Shown here in pieces: positions 51,594 through 60,790 of a stretch of DNA of 64,000 nucleotides (the first letter of the stretch is position 1; each line of letters opens with the position of its first letter). The DNA lies in assembly GCF_003719295.1 (NCBI RefSeq), contig NZ_RFLW01000002.1, positions 672,763 to 736,762 of the forward strand, in the 5' to 3' direction. The notes under the pieces were generated by a model that was not told the origin of the DNA, ran no database searches, and saw only the letters and a program-made list of their open reading frames with translations. Source of the stretch: Haliea alexandrii. GTDB taxonomy: Bacteria; Pseudomonadota; Gammaproteobacteria; Pseudomonadales; Halieaceae. Position numbers and translations under genes: made by a program.

Positions 51594-53603
51594 ATGAGGA
51601 AGCGCTGGAAATACACGACGGCCCTTGCGGCAGTGTTGTCGCACGCGGCCGTCGCAGACACCATCAACGATTATTTTGGCAGCGCCGCTGCACCGCCTTT
51701 CGAAGTCGCCGAGCAGCAGCCCTGTCGCCAGAACAATCCGCACCGCAACGTGCATTTCGGCGCGACCCACATCCACACCACACTCTCTGGTGATGCCAAT
51801 GCATTCGGCGTGACCAACCGCCCCGATGATGCCTACGCTTTCGCACGTGGTGAGCCCATCACCCTGCCCGCGCCCTTCAACCAAACCCATGGCAGCCGCG
51901 TGCAACAGCTCGCGCGCCCATTGGACTTTGCGGTCGTCACCGACCACGCTGAATACCTGGGCGAGGTTGTACGTTGCTCAACGCCCGGCAGCTCCAGTTT
52001 CAACAGCGCCACGTGCAAAATGTTTCGCGGTGAAGAGTTGGGCGGCTGGCCTGAAGAGATGGCCCATCTCGCCAGGATGTTCGCGCTGGTCCTCAAAGGT
52101 GATGCGGCCCCCCGTAATCCGGATGTCTGTGGTGAAGACGGTACGGCGTGTATCGAGGCAATGTCCGGCCCCTGGCTGGAAATACAGCGCGCGGCCGAAA
52201 CGTGGAATGACGCCAGCGAGGATTGCGCTTTCACCACTTTCGTGGGCTATGAGTATTCACTGGCTGTCGACTCCAACAACATGCATCGCAACGTCATATT
52301 CCGCAATGCGACGGTTCCAACCTTGCCCGTTAGCGCGCAGGAGGCAGGAACGCCGCAGGCCCTGTGGCGTAACCTGGAAAGGAACTGCCTCGACAGCGAC
52401 ACGGAGTGCGATGTGCTGGCGATTCCGCACAACTCCAACTGGAGTGCAGGGCGCATGTTTTATTCCGAATATCCCGGCGCCAATACCCCCGCCGATGAGA
52501 TCCGCATGGCCGAATTGCGCCAGCGCCTCGAACCGCTGGTGGAGATCATGCAAGTGAAGGGTGACTCTGAGTGCCGCAATGGGCTGCACCAGGTACTCGG
52601 CAGCGCCGACGAGCTGTGTGATTTTGAAAAACTGCGTGAGCCGGCTGAACCCGCAGTGGACTGCGAATTGAGTACGGGTGTCGGGGGCATGCAACTCAGC
52701 AGTTGCATCTCACGACTCAGCTTTGTCCGTTATGGCCTCATTGAGGGCCTGAAAGAACAGCAACGCATCGGCGTAAACCCGCTCAGGCTCGGTATCATTG
52801 CCGCGAGTGATAACCACAACGCCACGGGTGGAGCCGTCGCTGAAGCCGGCTTTGAGGGGTCCTCGGGCCAGGACACCTTACCGGCGGACCGCCTTCAAGG
52901 TGAAATCAAGGTGGGAAACGTTGCCACCAATTCCCCGGTACGAAGCAATCCGGGAGGGCTTGCAGGTATCTGGGCTGAAGAAAACAGTCGCGAATCCCTG
53001 TTTACCGCGATGAAACGGCGGGAAACTTTTGGCACCAGTGGACCGCGTATTGTGCCGCGGTTCTTTGGCGGTTGGGAGTTCCCGCAGGACATGTGTAAAG
53101 GTGGAGACTTTGCCGCGCAGGGCTACGAGCACGGTGTGCCAATGGGCGGTGAGCTGCCTTCCACACACGGGCCAGAAAGTGCGCCCGTCTTCGCGCTCAA
53201 TGCCCTGCGTGATGCCAGCGATGAGGGCGCGCCACTGCAGCGCATTCAGGTTGTGAAAGGCTGGGTGGATGATCTGGGCCGTATGCACCAGACTATTTAC
53301 GATGTGGCAGGCAACGCCAACAACGGCGCCAGCGTGGATATTGAAACATGCGAACGCAAGGGCGAAGGTCACGCACAATTGTGCAGCGTCTGGCAGGACC
53401 CCGACTTCGACGCCAAGCGTGATGCCGTCTATTACGCCCGCGTTGTAGAGAATCCCAGTTGTCGCTGGTCCACCTACCAGTGCAACCAGCTCAACCCGGC
53501 AGACAGGCCGCCCAGCTGCAGCGACCCCAACGTGCCCAAGACAATTCAGGAGCGCGCGTGGACATCGCCTATCTGGTACACGGCGCCACGCCAGCGCAAT
53601 TGA
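51594..53603 (+). CDS. DUF3604 protein, second paralogue
   Basis: This 669-residue secreted protein has a short signal peptide (TTALAAVLSHAAVADT) and the DUF3604 blocks: HFGATHIHTTLSGDANAFG, VVTDHAEYLG, LAIPHNSNWSAG and ISDNHNATGG-like. At the first motif the usual GDTHxH Asp is Ala (GATHIH), while His59 and His61 remain. It has extra cysteines (CRQNNPH, CSTPGSSSF, CKMFRG) lacking in the other copy, so disulfides are possible. The C-terminus matches the other copy (VYDVAGNA-like, TSPIWYTAP). GAGGAG lies 8 nt upstream of the ATG. Confidence 0.87.
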   Translation: MRKRWKYTTALAAVLSHAAVADTINDYFGSAAAPPFEVAEQQPCRQNNPHRNVHFGATHIHTTLSGDANAFGVTNRPDDAYAFARGEPITLPAPFNQTHGSRVQQLARPLDFAVVTDHAEYLGEVVRCSTPGSSSFNSATCKMFRGEELGGWPEEMAHLARMFALVLKGDAAPRNPDVCGEDGTACIEAMSGPWLEIQRAAETWNDASEDCAFTTFVGYEYSLAVDSNNMHRNVIFRNATVPTLPVSAQEAGTPQALWRNLERNCLDSDTECDVLAIPHNSNWSAGRMFYSEYPGANTPADEIRMAELRQRLEPLVEIMQVKGDSECRNGLHQVLGSADELCDFEKLREPAEPAVDCELSTGVGGMQLSSCISRLSFVRYGLIEGLKEQQRIGVNPLRLGIIAASDNHNATGGAVAEAGFEGSSGQDTLPADRLQGEIKVGNVATNSPVRSNPGGLAGIWAEENSRESLFTAMKRRETFGTSGPRIVPRFFGGWEFPQDMCKGGDFAAQGYEHGVPMGGELPSTHGPESAPVFALNALRDASDEGAPLQRIQVVKGWVDDLGRMHQTIYDVAGNANNGASVDIETCERKGEGHAQLCSVWQDPDFDAKRDAVYYARVVENPSCRWSTYQCNQLNPADRPPSCSDPNVPKTIQERAWTSPIWYTAPRQRN

Positions 53604-53615
53604 TGCCGCCCGCGC

Positions 53616-55082
53616 CTATTGTGCAGCAACCTGCCGACCCGCAAGGCGGCCAAAAAAGCTGCCGTCACCCAGGGAAATACCGGAACAGTAGGCCTCGCCC
53701 CAGCGCGGCAGGCCACAGCTGGTGCGGCCGGCGGCATACAGCCCGGGTACCGCCACGCCGTCGCCGTTGAGCACTTCGCCAGACGCCGCCGTGAGTAGAC
53801 CGCCGAGGGTAAAGCCGGTCGCCGGGTAATCTTCACCGGTGAAGCTGAGCGCCGCGAAAGGCGGCTCGATCAGTGGCCGCATCCAGTCCGCATGCTTGTG
53901 CAGCACCGGGTCCTCGCCTGCGGCGGCATAGCGGTTGTAGCTTTCCACCGTGTGCACCAGTTCGCCGGCCGGTATACCCAGCTCCGTCTCCACCTCAGCC
54001 CAGGTTTCACCGACGGCGGCAATCTGGATATCCGGGTTGAAATCGGGACGCGCAAAAATGCCGTTGTCCATCAGCAACCAGGCGCGGCCATTGGGCTGAC
54101 GCAGGATGTAATGCGTCGCGCGACCGTGGTACGCGTCTTCATTGATGAAGCGTTGCCCGCGCTCGTTGACAAAAATACCGAACACCATATTGTCCGGCGG
54201 GAACGACGGCTTGGTGGCGAAAAACTCGTTCATGTGGCTCACCGCGCCACCAACGGACATGCCCATGCGAATACCGGAGCCGTCATCGTTGCCGCCGCTG
54301 GTAGGCATTTCGGCCGCAGCCAGCGCCCCGGGCGCAAAGCGCTGCACCATATCCTTGTTGCAGATAAAACCGCCGGCGCACAGCACCACGCCCTTGCGCG
54401 CACGCACAAAGCTGATTTTGCCGTCGATGCGAGCCACTACCCCGTGCACCGTATCGGTCGCGTCAGCCACCAGGCACAGGGTACGCGCGTTGAAGTGCGC
54501 CTGCGCACCGCAGGCCAGCGCACGTTCGGCCAGTTTATCCATGACCAGACGCCCGGCACCCATACCCTCCATTTGCGCGGCGTGGGCGCGCGGTGCCGGG
54601 TCCGACACCTCGGAAAACGGCCAGGCCCGCTCGCTCCCAGACCAGATCAGTGTGTCATCAGTTACCGGCTCCAGCCATTTTCCGGGCAAGTAGGTGCCCT
54701 TGAACGGAATGCCCTGCTCCGCCAGCCATTCGTAGTGTGCGACCGCTCCATCGGCATACAGGCGTACTTTTGCCTCATCTACACCGGGACCACCGCTTTG
54801 CAACAGGTACTTGAACAGCGCTTCGCTGCTATCTTCAAAACCTGCTGCCTGCTGCACAGGTGTGCCACCGCCAAGATAAAACTCACCACCCGAGAGCGCC
54901 GCACTGCCGCCGTGTGTACCGGCGACTTCAAGTACGGTGACGGATGCGCCTGCGCCGGCGGCTTCAATCGCCACGCAGGCGCCGGCAATGCCAAAGCCCA
55001 CGACCACCACATCGGTTTCGATATCCCAGGCCGGCACCTGGTCGAGCCGGCAGGGTGTTGCTGCAGAATAATTCGCCGTCAC
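53616..55082 (-). CDS. FAD-binding oxidoreductase, 3-ketosteroid dehydrogenase (KstD)-like
   Basis: This 488-residue flavoprotein belongs to the fumarate reductase/3-ketosteroid 1-dehydrogenase superfamily. The Rossmann glycines lie at VVVVGFGIAGACVAIEAA (residues 25-42), and ARKGVVLCAGGFICNKDM plus GLYAAGRTSCGLP, GEAYCSGISLGDGSFFGRLAG bind the FAD. It would introduce a C=C bond into a ketone or dicarboxylate next to the catabolic enzymes. It starts with GTG, with GAGGAG 8-9 nt upstream, and is convergent with the second DUF3604 gene. Confidence 0.9.
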   Translation of the reverse strand: MTANYSAATPCRLDQVPAWDIETDVVVVGFGIAGACVAIEAAGAGASVTVLEVAGTHGGSAALSGGEFYLGGGTPVQQAAGFEDSSEALFKYLLQSGGPGVDEAKVRLYADGAVAHYEWLAEQGIPFKGTYLPGKWLEPVTDDTLIWSGSERAWPFSEVSDPAPRAHAAQMEGMGAGRLVMDKLAERALACGAQAHFNARTLCLVADATDTVHGVVARIDGKISFVRARKGVVLCAGGFICNKDMVQRFAPGALAAAEMPTSGGNDDGSGIRMGMSVGGAVSHMNEFFATKPSFPPDNMVFGIFVNERGQRFINEDAYHGRATHYILRQPNGRAWLLMDNGIFARPDFNPDIQIAAVGETWAEVETELGIPAGELVHTVESYNRYAAAGEDPVLHKHADWMRPLIEPPFAALSFTGEDYPATGFTLGGLLTAASGEVLNGDGVAVPGLYAAGRTSCGLPRWGEAYCSGISLGDGSFFGRLAGRQVAAQ

Positions 55083-55278
55083 AAACGCTTCTCCTCTACA
55101 CTCTCAATAGCATGGCGACCCCAACGGGCCACATTTTTACGGCACTGATACTACCCGTTCGTTCCCCGCTGTGCCGCTCTCGCCCGGATAAAGCGCGATC
55201 CGGTTAAACTCTGCAGACCCGCGGGGAGCCCCGCCCCCGGGACCACCGCACCGCCACAGCCACGAGCCGAGGGGATTG

Positions 55279-56205
55279 ATGGACGATCAGGGAGCAGAGG
55301 CCGCATTGGCCGGGCTGGCGTTACAAGAGCGTACGGTACGGGACCTCGCCTGGGCCTGTTTCACCCCTGCACTACTGCATTTACCGCAGGCAGATCTCGG
55401 CACGGCAGCGTTCCCACTCACCGGCGCCCGCAGTGCCTGGCTGCAGGCGCTGGATCGGGACCCGGGGCCACTGCAGGATTGGTTGCAGCAGCGCCCGGCG
55501 ACACGGCTGGGTGTCTATTTCGAGCGCCTGTGGCAGTTCTTCCTGCACAGCGACCGCGATACCGAGCTGATCGCCAGCAACCTGCCGGTGCGCGCGGGTG
55601 GCCAGACACTGGGGGAATTCGATTGCCTCTACTGGTGCCACCAGCGGCAACGGGCGGTACATCTGGAACTTGCGGTAAAATTTTACCTGGGCCTGACAAC
55701 TGCCACGCCAAGCGCTGGCTACAGCAACAGCGGCGACTGGATCGGCCCCAACACGGTCGACCGCCTTGATCGCAAACTGCAACGACTGCTACAACACCAG
55801 ACACAGCTCAGCCAGCAGCCGGCAGCACAGCCTGTTCTCGCAGCCCTGCACGCGGAAAAACCGCTGCGGGAAGCGAGGGTAGCGGGCTGTCTTTTCTCAC
55901 CGTCGGCGGCTCCACTGCCGCCGCCCCGAGGCTACAACACGGCACTGCCGCTGGGCCGCTGGCTGCCACTTGAAGCATGGCGCGCTGAGTGCGCGGGCGA
56001 CTGGCAGATCATTCCGCGTCTCCACTGGCTGGCGCCCCTGCGTGCCTCGCGCCATGGGCAAGCAGGTGCAACGCTCGCCGCCACGTTGGAGACGCATTTT
56101 CGACAGGGGGGCAAACCGCAATTGGTCGCCGCGCTGGACGCTCACGGCAACGAACGCAGCCGCTGTTTCGTGGCGCCAGATACATGGCCAGATTCACGCA
56201 AATAA
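55279..56205 (+). CDS. DUF1853 family protein
   Basis: This 308-residue cytoplasmic protein matches the DUF1853 family, whose function is not known. Recognisable segments are VRDLAWACFTPALLHLPQ at the start, RLGVYFERLWQFFLHSDRD, and GEFDCLYWCHQRQRAVHLEL. The EFDCLYWC and HLELAVKFYLG stretch resembles a PD-(D/E)xK nuclease core (E-x-K type), which is inference only. The ATG at 55279 is preferred over a TTG one codon earlier; GAGGGG lies about 5 nt upstream. Confidence 0.85.
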   Translation: MDDQGAEAALAGLALQERTVRDLAWACFTPALLHLPQADLGTAAFPLTGARSAWLQALDRDPGPLQDWLQQRPATRLGVYFERLWQFFLHSDRDTELIASNLPVRAGGQTLGEFDCLYWCHQRQRAVHLELAVKFYLGLTTATPSAGYSNSGDWIGPNTVDRLDRKLQRLLQHQTQLSQQPAAQPVLAALHAEKPLREARVAGCLFSPSAAPLPPPRGYNTALPLGRWLPLEAWRAECAGDWQIIPRLHWLAPLRASRHGQAGATLAATLETHFRQGGKPQLVAALDAHGNERSRCFVAPDTWPDSRK

Positions 56206-56273
56206 TTCAGGCGGCCCCCCTTGGCAACTGATAGAGTCGCGGCATTAGAAGCGCCTCCTTTCGGGACACATTG

Positions 56274-57233
56274 ATGCCTAAACAAACCTGCAAAGCTCTG
56301 ATGCTGGTGGCATTATGGCTATTGCTGCCATGTGCAGGCGTCAGCGCTGAAGAGGACGACGTCGAAGACGAGACACCCTGGCTCGACCAGGGGCACCGTT
56401 ACGTGTCCACCCGCGCAGATGACCTCGCAGGCTGGATGGACAGTTTCTTCGGCGTAAGGCGGGTGGATGCAGAAGCAGCCTATTCCACGCTGCGCCTGCG
56501 GCCTTCACTGGAGTGGAGCGAACAGTACGGCTGGGACACTGGCCTGAGCTTGCGCGGCAAGGTCAATCTGCCCAACCTCGATGAGCGTGTCAGCCTGCTG
56601 TTCTCTGACGAGGATAGCGGCAGCCTCGGCGATGAATTGTTGCGCGATCAGCAGAATCAATCCGATGATATTGCCCTGCAGGTCGTGGGCCGCGAGGGCA
56701 CTCACGACCGCATAGACTTCAGGCTGGGATTCAGCTCCGGCATCAACCCCGAGTTGGCAGCGCGCTACCGCTACCAGACACCGCTCTCCGAGCAGGTGTC
56801 GGCGCGTTTTCGCCAGGAGCTGTTGTATCGCACGGACGACCGCTTTGGCACGGACACCCGCTTTGACATCGACGTCGCGGTGAGCGCCGACCGCCTCCTG
56901 CAGTGGTATAACCGGGCGCGCTGGGACGAAAAGCGCGACGGCTTCGGCTGGAACACGGGGGTGACGGTAAATCAACGCCTGAGCAACAACCGCGTTATTG
57001 GCGTTTACGGCACGCTCAACGGCAGAACCCAGCCGCGCCATCTTACCCAGGCTTACGGCATGGGCATGCGCTACCGGCAAAACCTCAACCGCAAGTGGCT
57101 GTTTCTCGAGGTACAGCCCGGCTACTTCTGGCGCCGCGATGTGCTGGAAGATGAGCGCCGCGGCAGCGCGGAGATTGTCCTGCGCCTGGAAGCAGTCTTC
57201 ACCGGCGATATCGAAGAAGCGTTCTCGCGTTAA
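56274..57233 (+). CDS. Secreted hypothetical protein, probable outer-membrane beta-barrel
   Basis: I do not recognise this 319-residue protein. It has a signal peptide (CKALMLVALWLLLPCAGVSA, then an AxA cleavage) and an acidic mature start (EEDDVEDETPW). The remainder shows alternating hydrophobic/polar strands (LRLRPSLEWS, LSLRGKVNLP, IDFRLGFSSG, RYRYQTPL, RFRQELLYR) with long loops, as in a beta-barrel, and ends VLRLEAVFTGD. A surface role in the outer membrane is inferred. It starts 68 nt after DUF1853 and ends just before modC, which is convergent. Confidence 0.75.
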   Translation: MPKQTCKALMLVALWLLLPCAGVSAEEDDVEDETPWLDQGHRYVSTRADDLAGWMDSFFGVRRVDAEAAYSTLRLRPSLEWSEQYGWDTGLSLRGKVNLPNLDERVSLLFSDEDSGSLGDELLRDQQNQSDDIALQVVGREGTHDRIDFRLGFSSGINPELAARYRYQTPLSEQVSARFRQELLYRTDDRFGTDTRFDIDVAVSADRLLQWYNRARWDEKRDGFGWNTGVTVNQRLSNNRVIGVYGTLNGRTQPRHLTQAYGMGMRYRQNLNRKWLFLEVQPGYFWRRDVLEDERRGSAEIVLRLEAVFTGDIEEAFSR

Positions 57234-58304
57234 CTAGCGCAGCAGCGCCACCGATTTGATCTGCAACCAGAAGCGTTCGCCCGGCTGCACGCCAAGGCGC
57301 GCCTGTGACTGGCATGTGATGCGTGCCAGCAGCGATGTGCCGTTGGCGTCGAGTCTCACCAGTACATGCGCCGGTGAATCAGTGGGAGCCAGCTCGACAA
57401 CGTCCGCCTGCAGCAAATTGACGATACTGCTCTGTTCGTTGCGCTCGCGCGCAAGGCTGACGTCTCGCGCCAGTACCCGGCAGCGCAAGCGTGACCCTAC
57501 GGGCTCGGCACAGCGCGCTACCCAGAGGCTGCCGCCGGAAAATATCAACCGCGACAAATGCCATTGCGTGTCGTGTTCGGCCACCTCGGCCTCGATGACA
57601 ACACCGGCATCCTCTGCCGCGGCCAACGGCAGATCCAGACGGCTCAGCACGCTTTGCAGGGGGCCTTGCGCAACCACCCTGCCCGCCTCGAGCAAAACCA
57701 GATAGTCGGCCAACCGTGCGACCTCGCGCAGGCTGTGGGTCACGTAGAGCATGGGCACCGCGAAACGCGCGCGCAGCTGCTCGAGAAAGGGCAGTATCTC
57801 TGCCTTGCGCGCATCATCCAGCGCGGCCAGCGGCTCATCCAGCAGCAGCAGTTGCGGGCTGGCCAGCAGCGCGCGCGCCAGGGCAATGCGCTGTCTTTCG
57901 CCGCCGGAATAGGTCTGTGGGTAGCGCGCCAGCAACGGCTCTATATCCAGCAGCTGCACCACCTCGTCCCAGGCGATACGACGCTCATGTGCAGGTGTTC
58001 GCTGTAAACCATAGCGCAGGTTGCCAGCCCCGCTCAGGTGCGGAAACAGGCTGGCTTCCTGAAAAACCACACCCAGTGGACGACGGTGCACCGGTAGAAA
58101 CAGCCCCTCGCGCTGCCATTCGGCACCGTTGACCGAGAGCGCCCCCTGCGCCGCTCGCTCCAGCCCCGCCACGCAGCGCAGCAGCGTGCTCTTGCCCGCG
58201 CCAGAGGTGCCGTAGATAACCGTGACGCCCTCACCCGGCAGAGTCAGGTCCACATCAAGCCGGAATTCACCCTGTTGCAGGGCAAAGCGTGCCTCGATAG
58301 TCAC
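57234..58304 (-). CDS. modC: Molybdate ABC transporter, ATP-binding protein ModC
   Basis: ModC powers molybdate import. The 356-residue protein has Walker A GTSGAGKST at residues 32-40, the signature YSGGERQRIALARALL, Walker B LLLLDEPLAALDD, and a C-terminal TOBE/molbindin-like region (about residues 290-356, LLARITCQSQARLGVQPGER). The GTG at 58304 overlaps the modB stop by 4 nt (GTGA), so the longer frame extending into modB is a shadow. The gene order modA-modB-modC is canonical. Confidence 0.95.
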   Translation of the reverse strand: MTIEARFALQQGEFRLDVDLTLPGEGVTVIYGTSGAGKSTLLRCVAGLERAAQGALSVNGAEWQREGLFLPVHRRPLGVVFQEASLFPHLSGAGNLRYGLQRTPAHERRIAWDEVVQLLDIEPLLARYPQTYSGGERQRIALARALLASPQLLLLDEPLAALDDARKAEILPFLEQLRARFAVPMLYVTHSLREVARLADYLVLLEAGRVVAQGPLQSVLSRLDLPLAAAEDAGVVIEAEVAEHDTQWHLSRLIFSGGSLWVARCAEPVGSRLRCRVLARDVSLARERNEQSSIVNLLQADVVELAPTDSPAHVLVRLDANGTSLLARITCQSQARLGVQPGERFWLQIKSVALLR

Positions 58305-58987
58305 CCGGGCACCCCCACCGCCCGCGCCCGCCGGTTGACTGCGTAAACCAGCGTCAACAACGACAGGGACAACACAACCAGGGTGAGGGCAAGCGCGTGC
58401 GCAGCGCCGTAATCCAGCGATTCCACATGGTTGTAAATGGCGATTGACGCCACGCGCGTTTCGCCGGGAATGTTGCCGCCCAGCATGATGATGACGCCAA
58501 ATTCCCCGAGTGTATGCGCGAACGCCAGCACGGCGGCAGTAAGATAGCCGCGCCGCGCCAGGGGCAGCGCGATCGTTAAAAAACGGTCCAGCGGCGATGC
58601 ACGCAGGGTAGCCGCCACGTCGAACAGGCGCGCGCCCGTGGCCGCAAAGGCGTTCTGCAATGGCTGCACCACGAACGGCAGGGAGTACACCATCGAGCCG
58701 ACGACCAGACCGCTGAAACTGAACGCCAGGTGTCCTACGCCGATACGCTCCAGCGTGCCGCCCACGGCACCCTCCGGGCCCAGCAGGAGCAGCAGGTAAA
58801 ACCCGAGCACAGTCGGCGGCAACACCAATGGCAAGGTGACCAGTGCTTCGACCAGTACGCGCCCCCGTGCTGCGGTCTGCGAGAGCCACCAGGCCAGTGG
58901 TGTCGCCAACAGCAGCAACAGTACGGTACTGACCGCCGCCAGTTGCAGGGTTACCCACAGGGCGGTGAGGTCTTCCGCTGACAACAT
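58301..58987 (-). CDS. modB: Molybdate ABC transporter, permease ModB
   Basis: ModB is the membrane permease of the molybdate importer. The 228-residue protein has about five transmembrane helices and the EAA loop ATLRASPLDRFLTIALPLARRG (residue positions near 125-145), followed by GEFGVIIMLGGNIPGETRV. The ATG at 58987 is adjacent to a GTG one codon upstream; ribosome site is weak either way. It lies 15 nt after modA. Confidence 0.95.
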   Translation of the reverse strand: MLSAEDLTALWVTLQLAAVSTVLLLLLATPLAWWLSQTAARGRVLVEALVTLPLVLPPTVLGFYLLLLLGPEGAVGGTLERIGVGHLAFSFSGLVVGSMVYSLPFVVQPLQNAFAATGARLFDVAATLRASPLDRFLTIALPLARRGYLTAAVLAFAHTLGEFGVIIMLGGNIPGETRVASIAIYNHVESLDYGAAHALALTLVVLSLSLLTLVYAVNRRARAVGVPG

Positions 58988-59002
58988 CACAGGGACACCC
59001 GC

Positions 59003-59788
59003 TCAGCCACGGCGATAGCCAGCGGCTTCAATGATGGCAGCCGCCTCGGCATCGTCCTGCAGCCAGCGCAGAAAATGCCGCGCGGCTGCCGTGGCGCGGG
59101 CACCGCTGAGCAACACCGCGCCCTGCGTCAGAGGTGCGTACAGGTCCGCAGGCGGAATCCAGTATGACCCTGGTACACCCTGCGCTGTTTGCACCTGCGC
59201 CAGCGCCACGAACCCCAGCTCAATGGCACCGCTGGCGATCTGGCTGTGGGTTTGGGCAACGGAACTGCCGCGCACCAGCTGTCGACGTCGCTCCAGTGAA
59301 TCCCACAGGCCCAGCGCCTCCAGCACACTGCGCGCCGCAGCGCCATACGGCGCGGTGCGCGGCTCGGCGATCGCCAGATAGCGGAACTGCCCCTGACGCA
59401 GCACGCCGGCCTCGGCGTCGATCAGCGTGGCGTCCGGGCTCCACAGAACGGGTATGCCCTGCGCGTAGACAAACGCGGTGCCCGCCACCGCCATACCGTG
59501 TTCAACCAACTTGCGCGGACGCAGCTCATCGGCCGCCAGGAACACATCAAACGGCGCCGCGTTGGCGATCTGGCTATACAAGGCGCCGGTGGCACCGGGG
59601 CTGATGACCAACCGGTTGCCGGAAGCTTGCTCATACGGACCAGCAAGCGCCTCCAATGTGGCCGTGAAATTCGCGGCGACGGCCACCCGGATGTCCACGC
59701 CGGCCAGCGCCGGTTGGCCCCATAGCGCCAGCCAGCCCAGCAACAGCCACACCCTGCGGAGCGCACTTTGTTTCATCGCCAGATTCAT
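59003..59788 (-). CDS. modA: Molybdate ABC transporter, periplasmic substrate-binding protein ModA
   Basis: ModA captures molybdate or tungstate in the periplasm. The 261-residue precursor has a signal peptide (RRVWLLLGWLALWGQPALAG) and mature blocks VAVAANFTATLEAL, FDVFLAADELRP, and AEPRTAPYGAAARSVLEALG that form the oxyanion site. The ATG at 59788 is preferred, with 59776 possible; neither has a strong ribosome site. No ModE regulator gene or clear ModE operator is seen upstream. Confidence 0.95.
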   Translation of the reverse strand: MNLAMKQSALRRVWLLLGWLALWGQPALAGVDIRVAVAANFTATLEALAGPYEQASGNRLVISPGATGALYSQIANAAPFDVFLAADELRPRKLVEHGMAVAGTAFVYAQGIPVLWSPDATLIDAEAGVLRQGQFRYLAIAEPRTAPYGAAARSVLEALGLWDSLERRRQLVRGSSVAQTHSQIASGAIELGFVALAQVQTAQGVPGSYWIPPADLYAPLTQGAVLLSGARATAAARHFLRWLQDDAEAAAIIEAAGYRRG

Positions 59789-59931
59789 CGCGTGAGCATA
59801 CTTGCTGGAGGCGGCTGTGGGAATCAGGAGCAACCAATGGCGCATCGATAGCCGTGTATGACAGGCTGGACTGCACCTCCTACTCAGGGCATGATCCGTC
59901 GCTAACAACCATAACAGACAGGAGTAACACC

Positions 59932-60324
59932 ATGACGACATTGCTGCAGCTGGCGCTCTATATGACGGTACTCACGTTTGTCGCTATTCTGCTGGGCGCT
60001 ATTCTGCGCAACCGCGAGTGGACCGCCGAGGGCCTCAAGGCAGGCCTCAGCAACCGCGACCAGCTACCGGCTGCGACTGCACTCGGCGGGCGCGCGGAAC
60101 GCGCGGCAAACAATACCAAGGAAGGTTTCCTGCTCTTCGTACCGCTGGTGCTGGTTGCGCACGTGAGCGGCCATGGCGCAGAGGCTCTGCTCGGTGCACA
60201 GGTATTCTTCTGGTCCCGGGTGGTGTACCTGCCGGTCTATCTGGTCGGCATCACGTACCTGCGCAGCGCCATCTGGGGTGTCAGTGTTGCCGGCCTCGCC
60301 ATGATGCTGTTCGCTATGCTTTAA
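59932..60324 (+). CDS. MAPEG-family membrane protein
   Basis: This 130-residue integral membrane protein has four hydrophobic segments and the MAPEG-type cytoplasmic loop R-A-E-R-A-A-N-N (GRAERAANNTKEGF), the family's glutathione-related region. Its activity (glutathione transferase/peroxidase-like or other) is not known. AGGAG lies 8 nt upstream of the ATG. Its last 11 nt overlap the end of the convergent DUF2894 gene. Confidence 0.88.
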   Translation: MTTLLQLALYMTVLTFVAILLGAILRNREWTAEGLKAGLSNRDQLPAATALGGRAERAANNTKEGFLLFVPLVLVAHVSGHGAEALLGAQVFFWSRVVYLPVYLVGITYLRSAIWGVSVAGLAMMLFAML

Positions 60325-60790
60325 CCGACTTGCGTCGTCGGGCGGCACGGGCAGGGGCGGCCGGCCTGGTCGCCCCCTGCAGGCTGCACAACATTTCCGC
60401 GTGGCGCATCAGGCGCTCCACGTATTCCGGTGATACGGCCTGCAATCGCGCGACTGCCCGAATCACCAGCGTTTCCGGATTCAGTGGCCCCGGCGCCTCC
60501 GGCAATGCGGCGCGGAACTCCAGCAACAACTGGTCGATCACCTGCGAGGCATGCTGTTCGCGGTAACGGCGTGCCGCCACCAAACCATCCGCTTGCGGCT
60601 CAGCGACACTAACGCCATCTGCACCACCGAACGCAGCGAACTCCTGCCCCTGCAGCCTGGCTTCCAGCGCCAGCCGCGGCGAGGGAGGCGACAGCGCCTG
60701 CACGCCGCGTTCAAGCAAACCGGGCAGCGCGCGCAGGGCTTCTCTCCCGGGCCGCGCTGGCAGTCCACCCGTGATCTTTTCGCTGCTCAT
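60314..60790 (-). CDS. DUF2894 protein, last gene of the motor-like operon
   Basis: This 158-residue protein resembles the DUF2894 family, which occurs next to DUF802 and OmpA-like genes in other proteobacteria; the name is from memory. It has no signal or transmembrane segment. A central acidic/hydrophobic part (LNPETLVIRAVARLQAVSPE) is followed by a basic C-terminal tail (RAARRRKSVKA). Function is unknown. Its ATG overlaps the OmpA-like gene's stop by 4 nt (ATGA), a sign of coupled expression with the channel proteins. Confidence 0.8.
   Translation of the reverse strand: MSSEKITGGLPARPGREALRALPGLLERGVQALSPPSPRLALEARLQGQEFAAFGGADGVSVAEPQADGLVAARRYREQHASQVIDQLLLEFRAALPEAPGPLNPETLVIRAVARLQAVSPEYVERLMRHAEMLCSLQGATRPAAPARAARRRKSVKA

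Noticed and set aside
57234-58958. A 574-codon reverse frame that looks like a long N-terminal extension of ModC
   Set aside because: The extra part overlaps modB in another frame and has a low-complexity, arginine-rich composition typical of GC-rich shadow frames. ModC's own GTG start overlaps the modB stop by 4 nt, which is the normal arrangement.
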